Positions 46,586 through 57,258 of a stretch of 64,000 nt of DNA are shown piece after piece. A program made the position numbers and the translations under genes. Under the pieces are notes generated by a model. The model saw only the letters and a list, made by a program, of their open reading frames with translations, ran no database searches and was not told where the DNA came from. This stretch comes from Poecilobothrus nobilitatus (lineage: Eukaryota > Arthropoda > Insecta > Diptera > Dolichopodidae), in contig OX352772.1 in NCBI GenBank assembly GCA_947095535.1, positions 228,914,051 through 228,978,050 on the forward strand, given 5' to 3'. Every line of letters begins with the position of its first letter. Within the stretch, counting starts at the first letter, position 1.

Positions 46586-47873
46586 CAAGGTAGAATGTAA
46601 ACCAACGGCTTTTAAAAGCGCACATTTCCAAAACTCAATACAAACTATTTAGAAGTGTGACTTACACAAAAATTTGAAAATTTCATGTATTAAGAAAAAA
46701 TGTGAAAATAGGACATTTTTGAAATTTTGAGGGGCCGTAATCCGGAATCTTATATATCTAAGAAAAGCCGTTAACACACGTAAAAATATATTATTGAACC
46801 TTTAATTTTTATGTCTTGTCGAAGAAAAATTTGTACAGATGCCTAAGTTACCGGTGTCTAAAAATAGCAAATTTTCAATTTTTGAGGCGTATTAACTCTT
46901 AAATAGGGGATTCTACCAAAAAATTTTCTGAGGAAACTTATATTAATTCTAAAAGTTCTTTTTTGTCTCAAAATTGCAGGTTCCTATCTAAAGGCGTGCC
47001 AGAGTTATGAAAAAAGAAATTTTATGCAAAATGTGGTTTTCACATAACGGTAAATTTAAATCGTAAATTACAAAATATTACATAATTTTGATAGTGTTTT
47101 ATATAGATAATAAAATTTTCGATCTTCTGGCGGTTTTAGATTGCAAAACTATTACGCAGAGCCTGAGATATATACATCTGAAAATGGGGCTTTTTCGCAA
47201 TTTTGAAGAGCTGCAACTTTGGAACCCTTTACAACTAAAATAAACCACACACGTAAAAATATATTTCTGTAGCTTTAATTTTTATATCTTGCAGAAGTAA
47301 AATGTGTACAGGTTTCTAAGTTACAAATGTTTAAAAATAGTAAATTTTCAATTTTTCAGCCCTAGTAGCTCATAGGGGGTAGTCCAAAAAAATTTTCTGA
47401 GCAAAATTATACTAATTTTAAAAGTTCTTTCTTGCCTCTAAATTTCAAGCCTCTATCTAGAAGCGGGCCGGAGTTATGAAAGTAGAAAAATCATGCAAAA
47501 TTTGGTTTTCACATAACGGTAAATTTAAATACTAAATTTAAAAAAATTGTATAATTTTGATAGTAATTTACAAAGATAAAAGAAATACCTGTCGAACGAC
47601 GTTTTCAGATTGAAAAAATTTTAAGCAGAACATAAGATATATGCATTTAAAAATAGGGCTTTTTCAAAGTTTGAGGGGCTGTAGCTCCGTAATGGGAGGG
47701 GCTACATGAAAAAGTTGTTCCACAAAATTATTTTTTTTATGAGACCTACCCATGGTTAAATTTTTTTTTCGCTATCTTTAACGGTGTAGAAGTTTTGTAA
47801 ACAGACGGACGGACGGTCGGACCGAGTGAAACTAATAAGCATATTTTTTCAAAATTTTTTTGGAAATGTGCTA
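46586..47873 (-). mobile_element. DINE-C1, minus strand
   Basis: The 3' end is CAAGGTAGAATGTAAACCAA at 46,586 (the hairpin AAACCAACGG.. is the 3' stem-loop on the minus strand). The GGACGGAC microsatellite is at 47,802-47,820 and the 5' terminal hairpin AGCATATTTT...AAATGTGCT at 47,839-47,872. The body has repeated blocks (TAACGGTAAATTTAAAT; GGGCTTTTTC). Related copies lie at 55.8-58.7 kb. Confidence 0.75.
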
Positions 47874-47874
47874 A

Positions 47875-48277
47875 AAATATATGTACATATATATATATTG
47901 TATATCTAAAGTTTAGCTAAACTAATTAATAATAAATAATAATAAGCCTATATTACACAATAAGTCTACCAAAGTTAAATATATCTCAGCTCAAATTACA
48001 TAATTTGTTTTTCACATCAAAATAGCTGGCACATGCTTTACATTTCACACAAGTCAATAATTGTTTAGCACAACACAGCCTGTCATGTGTGAATATTAAC
48101 TGAATAATTTAGTATAAATAAGTCGGCCAAAATTGTAATTAATTAACCAATAATTGTACTACATATAATATTTTTTAATAGAAAATAAAATTAAAAGTGT
48201 TAACTTATATTACGCGTTCATGTGGGTTTCCTGTAGTTGACACTACCAACAATACATTCTTCCTTGTTTTAATATAA
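47875..48277. repeat. Block X right part and a fourth DINE-type 3' end
   Basis: 47,875-48,085 is nearly identical to 55,042-55,250. Then at 48,226-48,277 a hairpin GTAGTTGACACTAC is followed by ACATTCTTCCTTG|TTTT, the same terminal pattern as the DINE families, so another, otherwise unrecognised family ends here. Confidence 0.6.
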
Positions 48278-48318
48278 CTGATGTTGGGTATAATTTTTTT
48301 AAATTTTTTTTATTTTAG

Positions 48319-48507
48319 GCTGAAAAAAAAGGATGTAATGCGACAGAATATGGATTAGTTTTTGGAGTTTTTGAATTAGTAGTCTTTATAATTTCGCCAA
48401 TTTATGGACAATTCTTAAATCGTATTGGACCAAAAATATTGTTTAACGGAGGAATATTTACTACTGGAATTTCGGCAATATTGTTTGGATTATTAGATAA
48501 AATTCCG
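48319..48507 (+). CDS. Internal exon of an MFS transporter, SLC18B1-like
   Basis: TTTTAG|G acceptor and CCG|GTGAGT donor bound a 189-bp, phase-0 exon coding 63 residues: AEKKGCNATEYGLVFGVFEL, VVFIISPIYGQFLNRIGPK, ILFNGG, GISAILFGLLDKIP. This is the second and third transmembrane region of a major facilitator; the loop G-x-x-L-x-x-I/V-G-P/A-K is the MFS signature. The wording AEKKG...FGVFEL and GILFGLLD matches insect proteins annotated as SLC18B1-type, presumed vesicular/organellar amine transporters. No other exon of the gene was found, so the introns on both sides are large and transposon-filled. Confidence 0.8.
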
Positions 48508-49136
48508 GTGAGTACTATTAAAGTTAAATAATAAACAGATAATTAATAAATTTAAATTGCCATTAAAAAAATATAAATAAAGAAACATTAATAGAAATTT
48601 CAAAATAACTGCTTTCCTTTTATTCTACAGTTTAGGTTATAAATATAATGTATTTAATATTTTTGATATTAGTTATGGTATTGTTCATGAGTTATAGAAA
48701 ATGCTGAATTTGTGCACTATATAAAATTGCAATATTTAATAATATTTTATTATGAAATATTCTCTTATTTTGAAAATAAAGATTAGATGTATAGAATTAC
48801 ATAATGACCATAATTTTGCATTACATAATTTTTAAAATTAGACTTAAACAATTCGAAATTTCTAATCTCTGAATTTTGACTTAGAGAATTGTCGCTGGAA
48901 AGTCAAGCCTGTTCGTATTGTGAATATTGAAACCTTTTGCCGAAACAATTTCAGTTTTTGGGGTTGATTGCAAAATTATATTAATCTAGTTGGGAAGTTT
49001 TGAGATGTGCTTTCAATAATGATTTTTATTTAAGTATAGTGGAACTGAGTTTTAAATTGAGTTTTTAAAAATAAATAATTAAAAGGCATAGAATTTGAAT
49101 TGAAACTGGAAAAGTTTTTATTTATTTTTGAAGTAC
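48508..49136. other. Intron-like AT-rich DNA
   Basis: Presumed intron downstream of the transporter exon. No further exon or repeat was recognised. Confidence 0.45.
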
Positions 49137-50190
49137 AATGTTTGCCATTTATACTCTGAAAATGTATATCCCATGTGACCACCTCTTGTGTCTCTACAGT
49201 TTCTTTTATCAAAATTTTCGGTCACATTCTGCCATAGTTGTGGCTCTATCTCACAAAAACTCGAGTAATTTCCGCTTTCAATTCTTCAACGTTTCGAGGA
49301 TTATCCTTGTAGACCTGTCCTTTCACATAGCCCCAGAGAAAGAAGTCCAACGGTGTCAAATCGCAGTATCTTGAAGGCCAATTCACTTCACCGAATTTGG
49401 AAATAACACGGTCTGGAAACTTTGAATGCAGTAATTTCAGTGTTTCTCTGGCTGTATGACACGTAGCCTCATCTCGAAACTACATGTCCTCAGTATCAGT
49501 ATATTCCAGTTTTGCTCATAAAAAATCATGTCGCGATATCTGGTACCGTTAACGGTTCTGGCTCTTCCAGCATCATTTTCGAAAAAGTACGGACCAATCA
49601 CACCACCAGACCACAATGCACACCAAATAGTGACTCTTTGTGGATACATTGGCTTTTCTTGGATCACGCCAGGATTTTCCTCTCCTCAAATACGGCAGTT
49701 TTTTTTATTAACGTAGCCACCGATCTCGAAATGTGCTTTGTTCGAAAAGATGATTTTTTTTTGACAAATTGTCGCTTTGTTCCAGTATCCAATTGGCAAA
49801 GTCCCGACACAGAGAATGATCTTGTGGCAGCAATTCTTGTGTCAATTGAACTTTGTAGGCCTTCAACGCTAAATCTTTGTGCATAATACGCCATATAGTT
49901 GAGTCAGAAAGTTCCAATTGTTGTAAACGTCGGGAAATAGACATGGTAGGGTCACCTGTAACACTATCACTCACAGCACCAATATTTTCTTTTGAATAAC
50001 CGGCATGAGCATACTGATGTCTTTATCGATCTTGTACTGCACCAGTTTCTTGAAATTTCCGCACAATATTACCAATTTGTTGCTCAGTTGGACGATTATT
50101 TCGACCATAAACGTAATTTGCGAAATACATTTCTTACAGAACGACCATTTTCATAAAATAATTCAATAATTTCAACACGTTGTTGTAAAG
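49137..50190 (-). pseudogene. Mariner/IS630-type transposase (DUF4817 type), second copy
   Basis: Minus strand: the N-terminus at about 50,180 (TLQ/LQQRVEIIELFYENGRSV) is followed by SDSTIWRIMHKDLALKAYKV (49,900), LTQELLPQDHSLCRDFANW, ILEQSDN, then VTIWCALWSGGVIGPYFFEN (49,620) and NGTRYRDMI, with the end toward 49,200. It keeps the middle region lost from the copy at 34.7 kb but has several shifts (about 49,710, 49,440). The outer end AATGTTTGCCATTTATA at 49,137 is the inverted counterpart of the same sequence at 34,663, and so may be the terminal inverted repeat. Confidence 0.8.
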
Positions 50191-50195
50191 TTTAG

Positions 50196-50401
50196 TGCAA
50201 AGTTTATAGGAAGTCACAAGAAATAGTGAAAGATTCCTATATTAATAACGCACCTCCTATAAAATCCCTAATAATAAGAAACAGTATTATCAAAGTTACA
50301 AGTTTCACGTTAAGTTTTGTACAAACTAATATAACTGATTTTGATGAGTTAAAATTGCCTTATTTGAAATGCCTTGATTTGTTTGATTCCAAAGAAGATT
50401 A
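50196..50401 (+). pseudogene. LRR-like ORF scrap, 68 codons
   Basis: Open frame just outside the transposase relic: PPIKSLIIRNSIIKVTSF...FDELKLPYLKCLDLFDSK, then a stop. ITDFDELKLPYLKCLDL has the spacing of a leucine-rich repeat (L-x-x-L-x-x-L-x-L). It could be a fragment of a host LRR gene or chance. No splice sites were confirmed. Confidence 0.25.
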
Positions 50402-50432
50402 AAAAATGGAACAGAAAAATGAAATGCTTAAT

Positions 50433-50690
50433 ACTAGGAATTAACCAATATTAAAAGTTTATATTTCCATATACAAAATCTCTTTAACAGGTTTGTTGAA
50501 CTAGACTTTTAACAGTTGAGGTGAAATATTTGGCATGTAGAAGTCCATTTCATAGGCAAAAATAGTTAAAATGTTTTGCATGTAATGTAGGGTTGTTCTT
50601 TGTCGTTATGAATGAAAGCAATATAATTTTTAAATACCTAATGCTAGTTTTTTTTATTTTAAATATTTATTTTAAATTTTTTTTTTTTTT
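50433..50690. repeat. Repeat E, copy 1 (about 260 bp)
   Basis: Closely matches 56,249-56,520: from AGGAATTAACCAATATTAAA to ACCTAATGCTRGTTTTTTT and a T-run. The T-rich end suggests a retroposed or short interspersed element read on the minus strand. No ORF. Confidence 0.7.
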
Positions 50691-50699
50691 GTTTGTATC

Positions 50700-51527
50700 T
50701 TTAAATCACTTGATTTGTATTTAAAAAAAAATCAGGACTTTGTTATTTCGTTTTTTTTGTGTGAATTATTTTTTTTTCAACTTTTTAATTTTTTTTTGTT
50801 GTCGTACTTAATCGGTTTCACTAATTGAATTGAAAATTTGCATATGTATTCCTCTAGCACAGAAGTTCCTTCAATTAATTTATTATTTAGTCACGATGCA
50901 TTAACCAATTTTGAAACATTAGTCTGCCAACAAATATTTTTTTTTCCATTTGTGGCCAATTTTACAGGATGAATTTAGGATCTTAAAGAAAGCATGCGAA
51001 AAAACACTTCGTTAACCCATTTCGCAATTAATTATGACATCCTGCATAATATTTTCTACTGTTACTATTATTAAAAAGATATTTTTAAAACTCTTTGTCT
51101 ATATTGTTTTTGTTATTTCATAAAAGGCGTTCAATGCTTTCATAAAAAGCTTTTAATTATCTTGATTAATGTTTTTCAGTTTTAACAACATAACATTTAT
51201 GGTAGTTATTAAAGAAGTGAAAAAATCTTCTCTCTTAGGATTCTAATGATCACTGTAGCAGTAATACAATAGAATAAGAATATTTTATAGAAGTCCAACG
51301 CACTGTAAAAGTTGATTTCAACTTTTTCGTTTGAGATTGCCTCAGAATTTTTTTGTTTTGTTTTTTTATACGTTTTACTCTCTTAGTTTCCCTCAAAAAA
51401 ATTGATTTTGTTTTGATTTTTTTATTATTTCACTTACACAATACCATACTTGATAGAACAAATACACAGCACAGTAAAGTAAGTACATATTGTACACACT
51501 ACACACATATTGCCATTTAATTGTGTG
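50700..51527 (-). repeat. Family D, copy 3 (degenerate)
   Basis: TTGTTGTCGTACTTAATCGG, ACGATGCATTAACC and the AAAAGATATTTTTAAAA region resemble the reverse complement of parts of 39,950-40,320. It leads into block X copy 2. Confidence 0.45.
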
Positions 51528-51925
51528 AAAAAAATGTATTACATTATGGCGTTTTATAATTGAAATGAAATTTTATGTTTCGGTATTAGCGAATAATATA
51601 TTGTTAAAACTCACCTCGCCCTAATAGTATACTTAATAGATTGGTGATTCCTTTAAAGATTTTTGTAAACGAATTGTCTCTAATTCTTCGCTCTCTTTAT
51701 TCAATTTGCTAGAAAAAAATTTGAATGATATTAATTAACTGTAACAAAAATTAAAATATTAACTACCAACATCTGTAAATGCATAGTAATAAGTGAACTA
51801 TATTAATTAAATTATGTCAACGCAAAAGCAAAAGTTAATAACTTTTATTTCATAAAGCCAACAAAATACTTGTTGTTCTCAAAATGCTCCTCCAAATACT
51901 TAATTGTTTTGATTGTATTTAAAAA
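51528..51925. repeat. Block X, copy 2 left part
   Basis: Nearly identical to 46,186-46,585 and ending at the same TTGTATTTAAA point, but here a different DINE family (B rather than C) follows. A 25-bp sequence (CACATATTGCCATTTAATTG core) at 51,506-51,530 recurs at 55,250-55,275. Confidence 0.8.
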
Positions 51926-51926
51926 A

Positions 51927-54900
51927 CGAGGAAGAGTGCAGTAGAGTAGACTGTGTCAACTCTGGGATACCCGTATGAATGTAATATATCCTGTTTCTAT
52001 AAAACTTGATCATCTTTTAAAAACATTCAGAGTTTTAGTACCGAACTACAGAGATATATTTATGTAAATTGTGGAGTTGTATGATAGCTACCCGAATCTA
52101 TTGCGCCTAGCTTCATTAAGTTCCAAGAAATGCAAAAAGCCTGAACCGGCTGCTTTAGACCATTCAAATTTTACAAAAGTTTTTGGCATGCAACTCGACA
52201 CTTTTTCACTAAATTTCAGATAGCTAGCTTCAATAGACACTGAGTTATTTTCATTTAAAAAGAGAAGTTGTATGGCAACTATCCGAACCTGTCATATCAT
52301 CACAACAAAATTTTACAGTAGTTGTTGCTATAAAACTCGATCATCATTTGCAAAATTTCAGATTCCTAGATTGAATAGACACTGGGTTATTTCCATTTAA
52401 AGAAAGAAGTTGTATGGCAGCTACTCGAACCCGGCGGCCGAAAATGCTGGAGTTAAATAGCAAAACTAACAATTTTGTAAAAGTGACGTAAAAAAAATTT
52501 CAGCCTCCTAACTCCTTTATTTTTTCAGTTATCGTGCGGACGGACACTGAGTTATTTTCATTTAAAAAGAGAAGTTGTATGACCCGAACCCGTCGAACCA
52601 CCACAACCAAATTTTGCAGAAGTTGTTGCCATAAAACTTGATCATCATTCGCAAAATTTCAGATACCTAGATTGAACAGACACTGGGTTATTTCTATTTA
52701 AAGAAAGACGTTGTATGGCAGCTACCCGAACCCGGGGACAGAAAATGCTGGAGTGAAATAGCAAAACTAACAATTTTGTAAAAGTGACGTAAAAAAATTT
52801 CAGCCTCCTAACTCCTTTATTTTTTGAGTTATCGTGCGGACGAACACTGAGTTATTTTCATTTAAAAAGAGAAGTTGTATGGCAGCTACCAGAACCCGTC
52901 GCACCACCACAACCAAATTTTGCAGAAGTTGTTGCCATAAAACTTGATCATCATTCGCAAAATTGCAGATACCTAGATTGAACAGACACTGGGTTATTTC
53001 CATTTAAAGAATGACGTTGTATGGCAGCTACTCGAACCCGGCGGCCGTAAATGCTGGAGTTAAATAGCAAAACTAACAATTTTACAAAAGTAACGTAAAA
53101 AAATTTTCAGCCTCCTAGCTCCTCTATTTTTTGAGTTATAGTGCGGACGGACACTGAGTTCTTTCATTTAAAAAGAGATTTTGTATGGCAGCTACCCGAA
53201 CCCGTCACACCACCACAACCAAATTTTGCAAAAGTTGTTGCCATAAAACTTGATCATCATTCGCAAAATTTCAGATACCTAGATTGAACAGACACTGGGT
53301 TATTTCTATTTAAAGAAAGACGTTGTATGGCAGCTACCCGAACCCGGGGACAGAAAATGCTGGAGTTAAATAGCAAAACTAACAATTTTGTAAAAGTGAC
53401 GTAAAAAAATTTCAGCCTCCTAACTCCTTTATTTTTTGAGTTATCGTGCGGACGGACACTGAGTTATTTTCATTTAAAAAGAGAAGTTGTATGGCAGCTA
53501 CCCGAACCCGTCGCACCACCACAACCAAATTTTGCAGAAGTTGTTGCCATAAAACTTGATCATCATTCGCAAAATTGCAGATACCTAGATTGAACAGACA
53601 CTGGGTTATTTCCATTTAAAGAAAGACGTTGTATGGCAGCTACTCGAACCCGGCGGCCGAAAATGCTGGAGTTAAATAGCAAAACTAACAATTTTACAAA
53701 AGTAACGTAAAAAAATTTTCAGCCTCCTAGCTCCTCTATTTTTTGAGTTATAGTGCGGACGGACACTGAGTTCTTTCATTTAAAAAGAGATTTTGTATGG
53801 CAGCTACCCGAACCCGTCACACCACCACAACCAAATTTTGCAGAAGTTGTTGCCATAAAACTTGATCATCATTCGCAAAATTTCAGATACCTAGATTGAA
53901 CAGACACTGGGTTATTTCTATTTAAAGAAAGACGTTGTATGGCAGCTACCCGAACCCGGGGACAGAAAATGCTGGAGTTAAATAGCAAAACTAACAATTT
54001 TACAAAAGTGACGTAAAAAAATTTTCAGCCTCCTAGCTCCTCTATTTTTTGAGTTATCGTGCGGACGGACACTGAGTTCTTTTCATTTAAAAAGAGATTT
54101 TGTATGGCAGCTACCCGAACCCGTCGCACCAGCACAACCAAATTTTGTAGAAGTTGTTGCCATAAAACTTGATCATCATTTGCAAGATTTCAGACGCCTA
54201 GCTTTATTAACTTCCAAGAGGTGCAAGAAGCCTGAACCGGCTGCTCTAGACCAACCAAATTTTACAAAAGTTGTTGGCATATAAATCGACACTTCTTTAC
54301 TAAATTTCAGATTCCTAGCTTCAATAAACACTGAGTTATTCTCATTTAACCGGATAAGTTGTATGGCAGCTACCCGAACTCGCCGCACCACCACAACCAA
54401 ATTTTACAAAAGTTGTTGCCATAAGACTTGATCATCATTTGCAAAATTTCAGACGCCTAGCTTCATTAGGTTCCAAGAGGTGCAAGAAGTCTGAACCGGC
54501 TGCTGTAGACCAACCAAATTTTACAAAAGTTGTTGGCATGTAACTCGACACCTCTTTACTAAATTTCAGATTCCTAGCTTCAATAAACACTGAGTTATTC
54601 TTATTTAAACGGAGAAGTTGTATGGCAGCTACCCGAATCCGCTGCGCCAGCACAACCAAATTTTACAGAAGTTGTTGCCATAAAACTTGATCATCATTTG
54701 CAAAATTTCAGAAACCTAGCTTGAATAGATACTGAGTTATTTCTATATAAAGATAGAAGTTGTATGGCAGCTACTCGAACCCGCCGACCGAAAATGTTGG
54801 ATTTAAATAGCAAAACTAACAATTTTGCAAAAGGGACGTACAAAAAATTTCAGCCTCCTAGCTCCTTTATTTTTTGAGTTATCGTGCGGACGGACGGACG

Positions 54901-55041
54901 GACGTACATGGCTTAATCGACTCAGAATTCGATTCTGAGCCGATCCATACCTTTGACACTATATCTAGCTCGACTCCTTTAAGGTGTCACAAACGTAATG
55001 GCAAATTTATTATACCCTTGAACATAGTTCATACGGGTATA
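51927..55041 (-). mobile_element. DINE-B2, full length, 3.1 kb, minus strand
   Basis: The 3' end is CGAGGAAGAGTGCAG (51,927). The 5' hairpin ends GGGTATA at 55,041 and the GGAC microsatellite is at 54,888-54,905. The core has a 612-bp step between two identical short ORFs (52,800 and 53,412), made of two units of about 306 bp, plus 259-bp units at 54,176 and 54,435. It matches DINE-B1 throughout. The ORFs are artefacts. Confidence 0.8.
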
Positions 55042-55275
55042 AATATATGTACATATATTTATATTGTATATCTAAAGTTTAGCTAAACTAATTAATAATA
55101 AATAATAATAAGCCTATATTACACAATAAGTCTACCAAAGTTAAATATTTCTCGGCTTAAATTACATTATTTGTTTTTCACATCAAAATAGCTGGCACAT
55201 GCTCTACATTTCGCACAAGTCAATAATTGTTTAGCACAATACAGCCTATACACATATTGCCATTTAATTGTGTGT
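55042..55275. repeat. Block X, copy 2 right part
   Basis: Nearly identical to 47,875-48,085. It ends with the CACATATTGCCATTTAATTG repeat also found at 51,506. Confidence 0.75.
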
Positions 55276-55826
55276 GGTTAAAAAAGAAAGAATTAAGGTT
55301 AAAAATGAATAGAGGTTTTTACTTTATGATTCGATCGAATTGAATGTAAAATATGAATAGCGAATGCATATGCATATAATAATATTTATTGTACCATTGT
55401 ACATAATATTATATGAATATGAAATTAACATAAAATTTTGTAAAAGTAAAACAAAACATTTGATTTTATAATATTTAATTGATATAGTAAATTCTAATTA
55501 ATTTAATTTTGATGAGTAAAGAGAAAAATTTATATCCATGTATACATACTACCTACTTATGTATATAAAAACATTTTATCTATTTTTACGTATTGTACGT
55601 GGTTTTTTTGTTGTGATGACATCTTATTTTTCGATTTTCCTTTTAAATTTTTTTTTTTCAGAACTTTTCATATTTGACTTTAAATCTCTTGTAAACTAAA
55701 TGCAGTCCTTCCTTAATAATTTTGATTTTCTTTTTGAGCAACTAAAGTTAGCATCAGCAACTGATTTAACAGCTGAACTTCGTGCTTGATTAAATATTTA
55801 TGTAGCGAAAGATACTTTTTAGCACA
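55276..55826. other. AT-rich spacer
   Basis: No gene or repeat recognised. Confidence 0.4.
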
Positions 55827-57256
55827 TTTCAAAAAATTTTGGAAAATGTGCCTATTAGTTTCATTTTGTCCGTCCGTCCGTCCGTCTGTCCGTCCGTTCG
55901 TCTGTTTACAAAACTTCTACACCGTTAAAGATAGAGAAAATAAATTTTAACCATGGGTAGGTCTCATAAAAAAATTAATTTTGTGGAACAACTTTTTCAA
56001 GTAGCTTCATCCATCAGGGAACTACAGCCCCTCAAACTTTGAAAAAGCCCCATGTTTAAACGTGTATATTTCATGTTCCGCTTAACATTTTTTCAATTTG
56101 AAAATGCCATTGGACAGGAATTTTCTTTACCTTTATAAATCAATATCAAAATTCTATATATTTTTTAAATTTAGTATTTAAATTTACCGTTATGTGAAAA
56201 CAAAATTTTGCATGTTTTTTCTACCTTCATAACCCCGGCACGCTTTTAGATAGTGGCTTGAATAGGAATTAACCAATATTAAAAGTTAATATTTCCATAT
56301 ACAAAATCTCTTTAACAGTTTTGCTGAACTAGACTTTTAGCAGTTGAGGTGAAAATATTTGGCATGCAGAAGTCCATTTCATAGGCGAAAATAGTTAAAA
56401 TGTTTTTCATATAATGTAGGGTAGTTCTTTGTCGTTATGAATGAAAGCAATACAATTTTTAAATACCTAATGCTGGTTTTTTTATTTTACATATTTATTT
56501 TAAATTATTATTTTTTTTTTTTGAAAACCAAATTTTGCATGATTTTTCTACCTTCATAACTCCGGCACGCTTTTAGATAGGGGCTTGAAATTTTGAGGCA
56601 AGAAAAAATTTTTGAGAATTAGTATAAGTTTGCTCAAACATTTTTTTGTACCATCCCCTGTTTATGAGCTATTAGGGCTCAAAATTTGAAAATTTGTTAT
56701 TTTTAAACACTTAGGCACCTGTACACATTTTTCTTCGGCAAGACAAAAAATTAAAGCTACAGTAATATATCTTTATGAGTGTTAATGGTTTCTTTTAATT
56801 TTATAGGGCTCCAAAGTTACAGCTCCCCAAAATTGCAAAAAGGCCCTATTTTCAGATGTATATATCTCAGCTTTTGCGTAGTAATTTTAATAAAACAATA
56901 TCAAAATTATGCAATATTATATGATTTATTATTTAAATTTACCGTTATGTGAAAACCAAATTTTGCATGATATTTCTTTTTTCATAACTCCGGTACGCTT
57001 TGAGATATGAACTTGAAATTTTGAGACAAGTAAGAACTTTTGCCGGCCCCTGCTTAAGAGCTATTAGGGCTCAAAAATTGAAAATTTGCTATTTTTAAAC
57101 ACCTGTAACTTAAGCACCTGTACAAAATTTTCTTCTACAAGACATAGAAATTAAAGATCCAGTAATATATTTTTATGTTTGTTAACGGTTTTTCTTAGTT
57201 ATATAGGGTTCCGGACTTACAGACCCTTAAAATTCCAGAAAAATCTTATTTCACGT
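55827..57256 (+). mobile_element. DINE-C2, 3' truncated, with repeat E inside
   Basis: The 5' hairpin AGCACATTTC...AAATGTGC starts at about 55,830, with (GTCC)n at 55,868-55,902. The body is interrupted at 56,249-56,520 by repeat E. The 3' end (about 140 bp) is missing, and DINE-C3 begins at once. Confidence 0.75.
56249..56520. repeat. Repeat E, copy 2, flanked by a 70-bp direct repeat
   Basis: Matches 50,433-50,690. The DINE-C sequence AAATTTTGCATG...CGGCACGCTTTTAGATAG is present on both sides (56,200-56,250 and 56,526-56,585). Confidence 0.7.
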
Positions 57257-57258
57257 TT

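Noticed and set aside
52800..53615. Identical 67-aa ORFs at 52,800 and 53,412 as a gene family
   Set aside because: They lie in the 612-bp tandem core of DINE-B2. Repetition, not selection, explains the identity.
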